NCBI GenBank assembly: GCA_948144175.1
Contig: CANXME010002067.1
Span: 186,001-250,000 of the forward strand
Source: Closterium sp. NIES-65
Taxonomy: Eukaryota > Streptophyta > Zygnematophyceae > Desmidiales > Closteriaceae
Reading direction: 5' to 3'
Length of the DNA stretch: 64,000 nucleotides
In this document: piece by piece, positions 22,701 through 33,676 of the stretch
Layout: each line of letters starts with the position of its first letter
Numbering within the stretch: the first letter of the stretch is position 1
Made by a program: the position numbers and the translations under genes
The notes under the pieces: generated by a model
What the model saw: the letters and a program-made list of their open reading frames with translations, nothing else
Told to the model about the DNA's origin: nothing
Databases searched by the model: none

Positions 22701-25700
22701 TCCTTCCCTCCCCCCTCCCCCGGACTTCCTTGTGCCGGTTCCCCCCCCGGTAGACCCCCTCCCCCCTCAGGTTCCTGCCCCCTCAGGTGTGTCCCAGGTA
22801 GACGCCGTTGACCCGGTCGAGGTTACTGGTGACTCTGGTGCTGCTGCGGGTGCTGAGCCTGGGGGTGCTGACTCTGGGGGTGCTGTGCGCGGGGGTGCTG
22901 AGCCTGGGGGTGCTACTGCTGGGGGTGCTGGGCCTGAGGGTGCTACTGCGGAGGGTGCGGAGCCTGGGGGTGCTGAGCCGGGGGGTGCTGTGCCTGGGGG
23001 TGCTGAGCCTGGGGGTGCTGAGCCTGGGGGTGCTGTGCCTAAAGGTGCTGGGTCTGGGGGTGCTGGGTCGGGAGCTGCTGAGCCTGGGGGTGCTGAGCTG
23101 AGAGCTGCTGAGCCTGGGGGTGCTGCGTCTGGAGCTGCTGAGCCTGGGGTTTCTCCTGCTGCTGCGTCTCGCCGGGAGCCCCTCTCTCCACAGGAGCTGC
23201 GCGAGTGGTTCGCTCGCCGCTGGAGGCGTGCTGCTGAGTCTGGAGGTGCTGCTGGAGCTGGAGCTGGAGCTTCTTCGACCGTCGAGGGTGCGGGTGCTGC
23301 CGGTCCCGGAGCTGCTGGACCTCCTGGTCCCCCTGGAGCTGGAGCTGCTGAGGGCGTTGGTACTGAGCCTACTGCTGTTGGTCCTGCCGCTGGAGGTGTG
23401 GGTGGCGCTGGTGCTGTCGCTGAGGGTGGTGTTGCTGTCCCTGCTGAGTCTGGAGCTGTTGCGCGGCCTCGGCCGTACTTCGTTCCGCTCCTGCAGCAGG
23501 TTCTTGGTCTTTCTCCTCTAGCAGAGGGTCCACCGCCTGTCCAGTCGCAGTCCTTGCTGGAGCCTTCCTCTCCTTTGCCTGCTCCCTCTCCTTACACTGG
23601 TCCTACTGGAGGTCTTGCTGAGCCTCGTGAGCCTGCGTCTCGTCCCGCGTCGCCTGTTCGTGCTGCTCGCGCTAGTGGTCGCAGTTCGCGTCAGCGTCCT
23701 CCTCCTGTCCCTGGCACGCACCGGATGTCTTTGCGTCCGTCCACTGCTCCTCTGCGTGCCCCTTTGCCTTCTCCTCCTGAGTCCTCTCTTCCTGCGCTTG
23801 CCGACCCTGAGTCGGACTCTCTTCGTGCTGCCAGTCCTACTGCCACGCGTCTGCTTGCTACTGTCGTCACTGACCCCTCTTTTGAGTCCACTGCTGCGTC
23901 TGCTCTAGTCGCTGAGCTCGTCGACTTTGCTGCTCGCTGTCGCCTCGACTACGCTGCTAGTCTAGTTGCTGATTCTGCGTCTCTCTGTCCTCCGTCCGTC
24001 GGGGGTGAGTGTGCTCTTGGCACGGACGTCCTAGAGGACAGGCAGGAGGAGTTACAGTGTCTAGCGGCTGCTTCACCTCATCTCGCGTCTGTACTGCTTG
24101 CCCCTGAGGGAGACCCGGATGCACTAGACATCCCGACTCCGCGTTCTTACGCGGAGGCCGTAGAGGGTCCCTACTCCTCTCAGTGGCAGGCAGCTATGGA
24201 TGCAGAGATGGCTTCCTGGAAGTCCACAGGCACCTACGTTGACGCGGTTCCCCCTCCTGGGGCGAACATCGTCAGTGGCATGTGGATCTTCAGGGTGAAG
24301 CGGCCGCCGGGCTCTCCAACTGTCTTCAAGGCACGGTACGTTGCTCGTGGCTTCAGTTAGCGGCAGGGAGTTGACTACTTTCAGACCTTCTCTCCCACCC
24401 CGAAGATGACTACTCTTCGGGTGCTGCTGCACATAGCCGCTCAGCGCGACTACGAGCTTCACTCTCTCGACTTCAGCACTGCGTTCTTGCAGGGTAGCCT
24501 GCACGAGGAGATCTGGCTTCGCCGTCCACCTGGCTTCACTGGGACTTTCCCTCCTGGCACCCAGTGGAGCCTCCGACGGCCAGTCTACGGTCTCCGCCAG
24601 GCACCGCGTGAGTGGCACGACACACTGAGGACTACGCTTGCGGCTCTTGGGTTTGCTCCTTCTACTGCTGACCCGTCGCTGTTTCTTCGCACCGACACTT
24701 CCCTGCCGCCGTTCTACATCCTCGTGTACGTCGACGACTTGGTCTTTGCCACAGCGGACACTGCTGGACTCGCCTACGTGAAGTCCGAGCTGCTGAAGAG
24801 ACACACGTGCACAGACCTGGGTGAACTGCGCAGCTACCTTGGCTTGCAGATCACTCGGGACAGAGCACGCCGCACCATTACCTTGACTCAGTCACGCATG
24901 GTGCAGCAGGTCCTTCAGCGCTTCGGCTTCACGTACTCCTCGCCTCAGGCCACTCCTCTGCCTACTCGCCACTCACTCTCAGCTCTGCCTTCGGATGAGT
25001 CCGTAGAGTCGAGTGGCCCGTATGCAGAGCTTGTTGGCTGCCTCATGTACCTGATGACCTGCACACGACCTGACCTTGCATACCCTCTGAGCATTCTTGC
25101 ACGCTATGTTGCTCCTGGGAGACACAGACCAGAGCACATGGCTGCAGCGAAGAGGGTATTGCGCTACCTGTGCAGTACGTCGGGCATGGGGCTAGTGCTT
25201 GGAGGGCGGAGTCCAGTGGTCCTTACCGGCCATGCGGACGCTTCTTGGGCTGACGACCAGGCTACGCAGCGGTCGTCACAGGGTTACACCTTCAGCCTTG
25301 GTTCCGGCTCTGTCTCGTGGCGGTCTACTCGCTCGTCTTCGGTTCTCGGCTCCAGTTGTGAGGCTGAGATCTACGCCGGGGCCATGGCTGCACAGGAGCT
25401 TCGCTGGCTCACCTACCTGCTGACTGACCTTGGAGAGCCGCCTCGTTCTCCTCCAGTGCTGTACGTAGACAACAAGGCCATGCTGGCCTTGTGTCGAGAG
25501 CAGCGCTTGGAGCACAGAACGAAGCACATTGCTCTCCGCTACTTCCTTGCTCGTGAGCTGCAGCAGCGTGGTCAGTTGCGACTTGCGTACGTGGCCTCTG
25601 AGGCCAACACTGCTGATGTGTTAACCAAGGTACTCGCGCCTTGTGACCATCAGCGCTTTTGCACCCAGCTGGGTCTTGTGCCTGTCTTGCCTCACTTGCT

Positions 25701-25710
25701 CTCCTCTTGA
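19758..25710 (+). pseudogene. Gag-Pol of Copia element 3, disabled
   Basis: The ATG at 19758 begins MATPSVLAFDAEG, and the type-B Gag reads WLDDLQLFLQCDRADD. The frame breaks at a run of 11 C (20219-20229), where intact element 5 has 10. The shifted frame then runs through the Gly tract (about 20560-20790), the Cys/His motif, protease (LDSGAS near 21320), integrase (first Asp near 21993), the EPGGA-type linker (22850-23150) and into reverse transcriptase. It stops at TAG 24358-24360, where sister copies have Gln. The rest (YVDD near 24727, RNase H near 25230-25650) is open to the stop at 25710. Confidence 0.95.
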
Positions 25711-25923
25711 CTTCACTTGTACTGTGACATATATATATTCCTGCTCTTGCTTGTCTAGTTTGATATATATATGTCTGTACTCCTGCATGTGAACTGGCCT
25801 CTGGCCCTTCTCTTGTGCTCGGACTGTGTGGTGACTTTGTGATCCACCCTGAGCTTGCTTTGCTTTGCTTTGCTTGACTGGTCTGGTGACCCCTTGTTCT
25901 CCCCCACTTTGCCTATGGGGGTG
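25711..25923 (+). other. 3' untranslated region and plus-strand primer hairpin of element 3
   Basis: Contains ATATATAT runs and the conserved CCCCCA...TGGGGG hairpin ending against the 3' LTR. Confidence 0.55.
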
Positions 25924-26051
25924 TGTCAGATTTATATGACATAGTTTCTGTAGGCTATAGTGGGGTAGCACATATGGGGTACAGGGTTTCTAGGGTTGTA
26001 TTTGTACCCACTCTTCCTTAGTCATTTCATTCCTGTTTTCCTTGTTTCACA
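25924..26051 (+). repeat. 3' LTR of element 3 (128 bp)
   Basis: Identical to the 5' copy as read here. Followed by AAATG. Confidence 0.95.
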
Positions 26052-26919
26052 AAATGCTCTCTACCTCAGCGCCGAGAAATACACCGACACCATCGCCAAG
26101 CGCTTCTCACTCACACCTACCGCTATCGCCACGCCGTACCGCTACACGGTAGGAAATGACAAAGGAAAATCCGCTCCACTCAAAACTACCGGAATACGCG
26201 ACTACCAGAAGAAACTGGGCTGCCTCCTTTTCGCTGCAGTCACCTGCCGCCCGGATCTATCCTACTCCGTAAGCCAACTCGCCACCTATCTCAAGAAACC
26301 CGAAACAGAGCACCTGGCGGAGCTCGATCGCGCACTACACTACTTCGTGAGCACACCGACGATCGGCCTGACTTACTACAAGGGCGAAGCTACGACGACG
26401 AAACTAATCGGCTATGTCGATGCTGACCATGCCGGCGATTCTGATAACAGGCGCTCTCGCACTGGCTACGTCTATCGTCTCGAGCCTATCGGACCTATCT
26501 CCTGGCAGTCGAGTAAGCAGGAACTAATCGCACTCTCCTCAGCTCAAGCAGAATATATCGCCCTCTGTTCAGCCACCAAGGAAGGACTCTACCTTCGCGA
26601 GCTGCTGGAAGAAGCGAAGTTAGCTGAGTTACCTATCTTCACCCTGTTCTGCGACAACCAATCTGCAATTCGCATCGCCAACAAAAGCGGATTCGCGAAC
26701 AGAACGAAGCATATCGCTCTACGATACTTCTTCGTGAAGGACGAGATCGAGAAAGGGAAACTCGAATTATCCTACTGTCCCACGTCCGAGATGTCAGCCG
26801 ATTATCTGACCAAGAAACTCGGAAAACAGAAGTTCGAGTACTGCATGCTGCTGACTGGACAAGGCCACGTCAGCGACACTCCAGAAGCGAAGGGGAGTGT
26901 TGGTAATAATAAGTCTTAA
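26052..26919 (+). pseudogene. H1 Copia reverse transcriptase end and RNase H
   Basis: Reverse transcriptase tail (GCLLFAAVTCRPDLSYSVSQ near 26218) and Copia RNase H. Visible catalytic neighbourhoods are GYVDADHAGD (near 26410), SSAQAEYIAL (near 26540) and LFCDNQSAI (near 26645), followed by the usual NRTKHIALRYFFVKDEI and DYLTKKLGK. The reading ends at TAA 26917-26919, which overlaps the start of the 3' LTR. This piece has no internal stop, but it cannot be expressed as part of an intact H1. Confidence 0.9.
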
Positions 26920-27276
26920 GCGCCTCTGTCGTGTCGAAACTCAGGACACTAGCGAAGCAGTCCGAATCGAAGCATCGCGATTCAACCCTCGGAGGTTAGG
27001 GTAACCGCCTGGAGGTTACGTGAAGGTCAAAGGTCAGTGACCTTTGACTTAACAAATACAGCGCGACAGCAAGGACACAGAACTGACTCGACATTGAGCA
27101 GTTGCCCGAGTCGCACTGTATCGAATCGCAACAGTAAAACGGTTTAAACTTATCTATTCGTATTCCTTGTACTCTTATATAAACCTTTGTATTTGCTTGT
27201 TTAATTAACTTACTTTTCCCTCACATACTAGCGCAAGGTGGTTCAAGCATCATTTATTTCAACGCTTCGGCTATTA
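26898..27276 (+). repeat. 3' LTR of H1 (right end approximate)
   Basis: Begins TGTTGGTAATAATAAGTC after the purine tract GCGAAGGGGAG. A TATA-like TTATATAAACC lies near 27175, consistent with an LTR promoter. The end is placed at a CA near 27276, but without the 5' LTR this is a guess. Confidence 0.55.
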
Positions 27277-27526
27277 CAATTCTACTCAGACCTTAAGCTC
27301 TACAAAGATCCTAGGGCTTTTCAGTCCAACAAGTTTCGCGTACTGTAGACGATGACTCATGCTGTCGATTCGAATCTTGAGCTGCCACGCGGGTCGCAAC
27401 CGCTGTGCTCGGTTGCGGCCCGTTGACTTGCCATCAGGTTCAAATCCCTCGCTATGGCGAGCCCTTGTAAGCACACTTCGAAGAGTGCACTTATAATAAA
27501 AGCATACAAACATATTCTCAACAAGT

Positions 27527-27604
27527 GGGACGATGTTTGAGCCCCTTTTTGCCTGTGGCGACGCAGGGACGATGTTTGAGCCCCTTTTTGCCTGCGGCGA
27601 CGCA
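27527..27604 (+). repeat. Two tandem 39-bp units
   Basis: GGGACGATGTTTGAGCCCC followed by TTTTTGCCTG(T/C)GGCGACGCA occurs twice head to tail with one mismatch. It lies in the non-transposon island. The neighbouring 27277-27526 shows no gene. Confidence 0.9.
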
Positions 27605-27759
27605 GACGAGACGACCGATCGCGAAATGGGATGCTCAAGTATGCATCATCTCAATTTTAGTTTCTTTCTGAACGTTTTAGCATTACGAACGTTAGCATTT
27701 CTGAACTTTTTCGGACACCGGTACGTGTACTGGGAGACCTGACCTCTCAGCGAGCCCAG

Positions 27760-27903
27760 TTCTGTTCTCCCCAACTATGGCGACAAAGGCGTTCCTGATC
27801 GTGCCTTCTTCACTTCACCTCCCAGTAAGCACAGTACACAACACAGTTCTGCGCTCCCCTCCCCAACCATGGCGACAAAGGTTTTGCTGGTCGTGCCTTC
27901 GCT
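27760..27903 (+). repeat. Direct repeat pair of about 50 bp
   Basis: TATGGCGACAAAGGCGTTCC (near 27776) recurs as CATGGCGACAAAGGTTTTGC (near 27868), with flanking CTCCCCAAC and TCGTGCCTTC also shared. Both copies contain an ATG reading MATK(A/V)(F/L)L(I/V)VPS. Confidence 0.7.
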
Positions 27904-28021
27904 TGAACCAGTGCATTCCCCGTGTGATCGCTCAGATCTAGCAGATGCAATTCGTGCAATCGTCGTAATTGGATTTTACAAGCAGTTGCTCGTCGCATTC
28001 ACCATTGTGCCGCCCCACTAG
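27869..28021 (+). CDS. Hypothetical short ORF (50 aa)
   Basis: ATG in the second copy of the repeat above opens 50 codons beginning MATKVLLVVPSLEPVH, ending at TAG 28019-28021. I recognise no family. The first copy opens a different, diverging frame. It may be a remnant of an exon or of an older element. Confidence 0.2.
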   Translation: MATKVLLVVPSLEPVHSPCDRSDLADAIRAIVVIGFYKQLLVAFTIVPPH

Positions 28022-28240
28022 TCCTCTGGGAACTAACGGGAGTGGACCTCGTGATTAGGTGTCGTTATTTAGATCACGCACGTGGGGTTTGCAGCATTGC
28101 CTAGGGAAGCAGCTTCCTACCAAACCTTCGTTTCAGCATTCGTGGATGCGAGTGGTCAGGGCGTGGCGACACTAGCGGCGTTATCTCTGTCCTTGTCAGC
28201 TTGCTGTCCCGACATAACCAGTTCTGCTTCTCGTTACTTC

Positions 28241-28405
28241 ACAACAGTTCTGTCAGATTGCTCACGTACGAAATGAGGTCGAGAAGCTCTCCGACCCGAA
28301 ATTTCTGGATCGCAGAAGTGCCACATCGTCTCGGTGACCCCTCGTCCTAGGAGCCCATTGGTTTTAGTGGCCCTAGAGTACGAAATCAAAAGGATTATCG
28401 TATCC
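28241..28405 (+). repeat. Dispersed repeat R, copy 1
   Basis: About three quarters identical to 51220-51384, same orientation. Shared anchors include CAGATTGCTCACGTA, TGGATCGCAGAAGTG and CCTAGGAGCCCATTGG. Identity of the repeat is unknown. Confidence 0.7.
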
Positions 28406-28726
28406 CATCGTTTGTCTGTTTGCATGCGTAACAAGAATCGTCGTCGTCGTTTTACTGTAGTGCGACGAAGGCGGCACGATGATTAGCCCTCCACCCTACG
28501 ATGGGCCCGAACAAATCCGCCTTCCTAATCATCGTGAGCTTCTCAAGAAAGGGCGTGCTTGGCGGCCTGCTCATGACAACCTTCTCAGTGAAGTGAGAGA
28601 ATGTGATAGAAATACACACGCCCGTTTTTTCAAGTTTCATCTACTTTCACATTCAGACCTTCGCCCGAATTCAGATATATCGACGCTTAGCAGCAAAACC
28701 TGGTTCCGTCGATACTAGGAGCGAGC

Positions 28727-28933
28727 ATGGAGTGTTGCCAAACCGACACCCTCCGCGCGGCGCGGAAGCGATCGCGAGATCAGGATGAGCTGCGACATTC
28801 AAGCCCCGCAAAACGCGGCGCAGAGCACGCCAGGATTGCAGAAAGGTATGCTCTACAGCACCTGAGTAAACGGAAGAGCGAGAATGGGTTGAGAGTGAAC
28901 GGGGTGAGGGGGGACAAAGGAGCAGAACGTTAG
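28727..28933 (+). CDS. Hypothetical ORF, possible upstream exon of the WRKY gene
   Basis: 68 codons from the ATG at 28727, beginning MECCQTDTLRAARKRSRDQD, rich in Arg, Lys and Glu. RAARKRSR could be a nuclear-localisation signal. It lies about 150 bp upstream of the WRKY coding, whose open frame has no ATG of its own, so part of this ORF could be the first coding exon. I could not find a donor whose phase fits the acceptor near 29089, so the link is unproven. Confidence 0.3.
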   Translation: MECCQTDTLRAARKRSRDQDELRHSSPAKRGAEHARIAERYALQHLSKRKSENGLRVNGVRGDKGAER

Positions 28934-29072
28934 TCGCAGGGTTACTAAGTGTACCCTAGTGGGTTCGCAGCAGGGGTTCGTCCCGTGTAGAATAGGGCTC
29001 GTGCGGCAATTCTTGTGACACAACTCGTGCAACCTCTAATTTCCACGCCATTTCGTGCCCCACTCCGATTGA

Positions 29073-31094
29073 ACCCTCATCCCGTGCAGCTCATCTTGCT
29101 TAAAGGGCGACTTGGATACGCAAGAACAAGATTATCACCATAATGCTGCCAGAAGCAGTGCTTTTGGGAGGCAGCATGCAACCGGGAACCTGAATCAGCC
29201 GCACCAGCGTGACGGGAAGAAAGTGCGCGTGGTTCAGTACCCGTACAAGCCGCTGCTGCCACGCGACGGGTTCAGCTGGGTCAAGTACGGGCAGAAGAAA
29301 CTCACCACGGGCGACAACATGATCAGGTGCGGGTCTGATCGGGATTGGGAAGCCCCCTTTGGGCCAATGTGCCGCTCTTCCTGTTGGGCTGATCCTCTGA
29401 CACGAGTTGCTCCTTACCTCAAGGTGCGTCCAGGCTGTGTGCACCCTGCGCACGTCCCATGGCGACGTTAGCTCAATCAGTTCTAACCAAGCTGACCCAC
29501 GCCCTTCCCTGTTCCTCCTGTCCTTCTCTCTCTCCCTCCCCACCCGTCCATGACTCCAGGCTCTACTTCCAGTGCGGCCTGCTGGGACCCCTCCGCCTCT
29601 CCTGCTCAACTACCACAGTTCCTTCTCTCTCTTTCTCCATTTCCTCCCACTCATGATGCCTGCAGGCTCTACTTCCAGTGCGGCCTGCGCACGTCCCACG
29701 TCTGCCCCGCACGCCGCACGGTGGACCTCAGCTGCTGGGACCCCTCCGCACCTCTGGTGCTCAACTACCACTGCACGCACAACCACTTGCCGCACTACCA
29801 CGCTGCTGGTGCTGCTACCACTCCTGCGCCGCTGCCCAAGGACTGCGCAGTCAAGAATTGCTCGGTCCGAGCGATCAAGCGCGCTGTTGTCAAGGAGGAA
29901 GCAACGACGGCAAAGAGGTGTTGCCGTTCCGGCTCGCCGCCGTGCCTGCCGGCCCTTGCTTCCAGCCCGATCAGCTGCGACAAGTGGGAGGTTCCGTCTG
30001 TCTCCGCGCTCTCCCCACCTGCCCCCAATGAATCAACCTCGTCCCGCCACGCTCCCGCCTCGGATGTGGCGGACTGGCGGGCTGCGCTAGCAGCACTGCT
30101 GAATGGGCCGCCTGTGCCTGCTACCGCTGCTCCTCCTGCTCCTGCTCCCCATCGTGCTCCGGCTTCCCCTGATGAGCCTGCTCTTGTGCCGCCGAGAAAA
30201 GTGTTCCCCGCAGACGACGTTGCTCCCTTGGAGACCCATTCGTGCCCGTTGACACCTGAGCTGCTTGCAGCGCTGGCGCTGCTATTGCAGTCAGCACTGG
30301 CGGAAGGAGAATCTGAATCTGTTCCGGCTAACGACTCGCCACAGCAGCAGCAGCAGCAGCATGAGTGGCAGGAGGAGCTTCCATGCTTGGAAAACACAGA
30401 CTGCCCATTGGCAGCCGCCTCCCTGATGCCGGCCATCCGAAATTCCACAAATTGCCTTCAGCAGAGTTTCAAGACGTCTGAAAAGCCAGCCGACGCGGAT
30501 TTCTTTCAGGAAATGAGCCCTGGTGTTGAAGCTGCTGCTGCTGCTTCTGCTCTTGCTGCTGCTGCTGAATCGCACCTGGTGAACTGGGGGGATTCTGCTT
30601 CCATTGGAGCTGATCTGCTTCGGGATGCAGTCACATGGCCCAGCGATTCATGGCCCAATGCTGGTCGACTACTCGCCTTGGAGCAGTGCGCGAACACGCT
30701 GCCGCACAGGGAAGCACATTTGTTGCTCCCAGGCCAGAATTTGTGTAATGAACCACTGGGTACCGGTTTTTGTGTGATCGGAGCTGATGCAGTGGAAGAA
30801 AGGCGTTCCACTGCAAGCCAGCAGCAGCTTGTGATTTGTGAAGATGGGTGTGGAGCAATTCAAGTTGCTGTGCGTCCTCTTTGTGAAAATTCAAAGGGCT
30901 TCCAAGATTCGTGCGGGGTGCTAGTGGATGAATGCAGCCCACATGTTTTTCTGACGACTTGTGGATCGGCGGATTCGATTGGAAGCTCGGGACAGAAATT
31001 GTGCAAGGACTTGGCAGAGCTTTTGCACTCCGTGAGCCCATCATCGAGTGTTTTTTTTAGTTTGGACGAGCTTTACGATGGTGAGAGTTGGTAA
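29073..31094 (+). CDS. WRKY-type transcription factor, exons around one intron (5' end uncertain)
   Basis: WRKY factors bind W-box DNA in the nucleus. The open frame starts at 29073 and probably enters through an acceptor near 29089. The first half of the WRKY domain, DGFSWVKYGQKKL, is near 29256-29300. A donor lies at 29327 (ATCAG|GTGCGG) and the acceptor at 29665 (TGCAG|GCTC), splitting an Arg codon AG/G as in the classic phase-2 WRKY intron. The second exon gives RLYFQC...C...HNH, a Cys-x7-Cys-x24-His-x-His zinc site, then about 400 low-complexity residues rich in Ala, Ser and Gln, with an acidic C-terminus, stop at 31092-31094. The heptapeptide reads WVKYGQK, not WRKYGQK. No ATG precedes the domain in this frame, so at least one upstream exon is missing from the model. 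The feature is drawn across the intron 29327-29665. Confidence 0.75.
29560..29617 (+). other. Duplicated, internally deleted zinc-finger exon inside the WRKY intron
   Basis: A second copy of the acceptor, its pyrimidine tract and the exon start (GCTCTACTTCCAGTGCGG) lies 106 bp upstream of the real one. It matches 29666-29688 and then jumps to 29736, omitting 47 bp bounded by the microhomology CTGC. Splicing here would keep the frame at first but lose the second zinc Cys and meet a stop at 29654-29656. Confidence 0.75.
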
Positions 31095-31279
31095 TCCTTC
31101 TTGGTATTGATTAATTGACTGATTAATTAGAACCGGTTGTTTTTCATAATCTCTTGAGTGTATTGTATTGGCTACCCTTTCTAAACCTATGCATAGGGCG
31201 CAATCACATGTGCATGTGAACGCTCTTACAGGTGGTTGATGTTTAGAGTCCCTTTTAGTCTGGCCCAGCAGACTAACAG

Positions 31280-31285
31280 AATAAA
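31280..31285 (+). promoter_or_regulatory. Possible polyadenylation signal of the WRKY gene
   Basis: AATAAA about 190 bp after the stop codon, within an AT-rich untranslated stretch that ends where H2 begins at 31349. Confidence 0.4.
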
Positions 31286-31348
31286 GTGAGTAAGGCTCAA
31301 AGTATCTAGGACTACATGATAATATGCACACAGTCTATTTTGAACACC

Positions 31349-31490
31349 TGTAAGGAATTTTCTCGGCATTCCTTACGGAGCCCGACAACATCGCGTACAG
31401 TAACAGTCGTTGTTCGCCCGTTACTGCTAACGGGACTTCGCCAACTTCGCGCGCACTGTTTTGCCAAACCTCGCACTAAGGGACTCACGT
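31349..31490 (+). repeat. Left LTR fragment of H2 (about 140 bp)
   Basis: Matches the reverse complement of 51180 back to about 51050 at roughly 90 per cent. It includes a near-terminal inverted pair GTAAGGAA/TTCCTTAC. Similarity stops near AAACCTCGCAC, so the rest of the LTR is missing. From here to the gag ATG (31584) no primer site is recognised. Confidence 0.75.
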
Positions 31491-31583
31491 ACCTTAGCAC
31501 CTAGGAGCCGCTGTCCTCGCGTTCTCTCGTAAACGCGTGCAGCCACGACTGCGCCTAGACTAAGACGAGCCGACGCCCTTTGA

Positions 31584-32773
31584 AATGGCTGAACATATCG
31601 ACGTCACGACTCTCACGTAGGAGCACTTGAACGATCTGCTGCGACAAATCCGCGAGAGCGCCGAGGAAATCGCGACCCTGACGGCAGAACGCTCGTCCCT
31701 GCAAAATGACCTCATACGAGCACAACAGGCACAGTCTCAAGCACCTGGCACTCCGGAACAGCCCGCACCATAGGCATCACAACACGGAAGCGTGGGGCAA
31801 CCCGCGAGCGCGGCCAGTGATGGCGTCGTCCGCCTCGACGGAGACGACGACCACGGCACGACACACCCCGAAGCGGCGAATGCAGCCCGAAGCCAGCCAC
31901 GCGTCACAATTTCGGCACCAACCGACGGTTCGGCACTGCCGTCACCAATGCCGCTGAAGCAGCAGCGTCCGCCATGCTTCGATCCCAGCCAACGGGGTGG
32001 TCCTACCGTTCAGGCGTGGTTGTTCACGATGAACGTATTCTTCGACGCCAACTACGTCTCGGAGGATACGGCGAAAATCCGATACGCCGTGTCGTTGCTG
32101 CGAGGACCCGCCATGGATTGGTGGCGCGTCATCGTCACGAAGCCGTTAGACTATTCGACTCTACCGACATGGGAAGGACAAACCGGACCCTGGGCGCCGT
32201 CTCATTTTGTGGAGGTGCCCCAGTATCGCACGTGGGACGCGTGGTGCGCAGGTCTGCGTGCTCGTTTCGAGCCAATCGCGGCTTCAATCGCGACGCGACA
32301 GAAGCTCCGCACTTGGCGCGAACTAGGTTCCGTCCAAGACTACACGAGCGGATTTCTGGCGCTATGCAAGCAGGTGGGATATATGCACGAGAGCGAGCGC
32401 ATGGACCGCTACATCGGCGGCCTGAAGCAAGACATCGCTCAGGAAATCCAACTTCGCGGCGTCACCGACTTTCAAGAAATTCTCGCTATGGCGGAGAAAC
32501 TTGATTTCTTCCGCCGACCGAGACCGGAGTCCTACGGAAGCAGCCATTGGGGACATCGGCCTCGAGGGACGAACGAGGGCGCCACGATACGTGTCGTCGC
32601 CGCAAATGCCGCTGCCGCACCGTTCAAAGGGCGCTGGTTTGCGTGCAATCGGCCGTGACATCGCAAGAGCGAATGCCCGGGAAACGCTAAGGGAAAGGGG
32701 GAAGCTGAGCAGCAGAAACAGACCAAGCAGCAGAGAAACGCTGGGAGTCAGTAGCAGACGGGCCCTCTACTGA
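31584..32773 (+). pseudogene. H2 Gypsy Gag, decayed
   Basis: ATG at 31584 begins MAEHIDVTTLT. A stop follows at once at 31617-31619 and another at 31770-31772, both where Gln is plausible. From 31792 the frame is open through a retrotransposon Gag domain (WLFTMNVFFDANY, DWWRVIV, YIGGLKQDIAQEIQ). The zinc knuckle near 32635 is damaged: FACNRP-stop-HRKSEC lacks its first Cys (Trp instead) and has TGA at the Gly position. Coding decays after 32660. Confidence 0.8.
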
Positions 32774-32813
32774 CAGGTCACGCCGCTCACCCGACCCAAC
32801 CGACCCTCACCGA

Positions 32814-33540
32814 GTGATTGTGCCGGTTCACGCAATCGACCACAACCCGCCGAATAAGGAGGTTACTACGGTAGACAGCCCCATACTGCTTAGTGGAAAA
32901 ATCGGGACGGACTTAGTAAAAATCTTCGTAGACGGGGGAGCCAGCCACAGCCTCATCAACACTGCCACAGCACGAAAACTACGACTGCCACTGGACAGAT
33001 GTTTACCTGAGATCGACGCAAGACTGGTAGATGGCACACCGCTGGCAATACGGGAACGCATAGACCGGGTTCGGATTCGATGTGGGGGTAACTTCACGTT
33101 TAGCCAGGAAATGCTCGCAACGACCCTCGACGGAACCGATATTTTACTCGGCCGTTATTGGCTGCGACGACACAATCCGCGAATCGACTGGACGACAGGT
33201 GACTGCACCGTGCGAGTGAACGGTAACAACATTGCCTTACCTCGCTGGGGCTCGCCTGCGTCTTCGTCGGTGCGTGTCAACGCGATCACGATGAAACGCG
33301 CCGTAGCGGCGGGAGCTGACGTGTACGCCGCCGACATTCGGGAAGCCGAGGCAGCAAACAAGGAGGGGATTTACAGAAACTGCTGGCCGACGTACCGAGT
33401 GACATGGCGGCACTGTTGAAGCAATACAGCGACATTTTCCCGGACGATTTACCGACGGGACTGCCACCTCAGCGACCGCACGACCACAGGATAGAGTAAG
33501 AACCGGGGGCACAGCCAACAGTACAGCGACAGTTCCGACT
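32814..33540 (+). pseudogene. H2 Gypsy protease and start of reverse transcriptase
   Basis: A retropepsin-like domain is visible: KIFVDGGASHSLINTATA near 32924, and later GTDILLGRYWLRRHNPRIDW near 33135, the typical second half. The active-site triplet is Asp-Gly-Gly where Asp-Ser/Thr-Gly is usual. After a frame change near 33380, LLKQYSDIFPDDLPTGLPP and DHRIE mark the lead into reverse transcriptase, with a stop at 33497-33499. Element 4 cuts it at 33545. Confidence 0.75.
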
Positions 33541-33545
33541 GACCC

Positions 33546-33676
33546 TGTGAAACTATGAGCAGAGGAATGAATTGACTAAGTCAGAGTTGGGTACAAATAC
33601 AACCCTAGCAAACTGTACCCCATATGTGCTACCCCACTATAGCCTACAAACATGCATCAGCTATAATAATCTGACA
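33546..33676 (-). repeat. 3' LTR of element 4 (131 bp)
   Basis: Minus-strand reading TGTCAGATTATTATAGC...AGTTTCACA. It shares the core GTAGGCTATAGTGGGG with the other LTRs but is a distinct variant. Confidence 0.95.

Larger units (their letters stand above)
18564..26051 (+). mobile_element. Copia element 3 (7488 bp), type B, broken
   Basis: Flanked by the perfect duplication AAATG (18559-18563 and 26052-26056) in the reverse transcriptase of H1. The 128-bp LTRs are identical by eye, so insertion is very recent, yet the gag-pol has one frameshift in a C run and one stop. Confidence 0.95.
819..27276 (+). mobile_element. Host H1: old Ty1/Copia element split by nested elements 1, 2 and 3
   Basis: Removing elements 1-3 together with one copy of each target duplication gives a single continuous Copia gag-pol reading: gag zinc knuckle, protease, integrase, reverse transcriptase and RNase H, in order. 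Pieces are 819-2523, 9770-11115, 18233-18563 and 26052-26919. The 3' LTR begins at 26898 after a purine tract. The 5' LTR and gag start lie upstream of element 0 and outside the window. The right end is approximate because the 5' LTR is not available for comparison. Codon use is AT-richer than in the inserts, and two in-frame stops mark it as inactive. Confidence 0.8.

Noticed and set aside
27360-27470. tRNA-like TTCAAATCCC and TTCGAATC motifs
   Set aside because: The T-stem does not pair and no cloverleaf can be drawn by eye.
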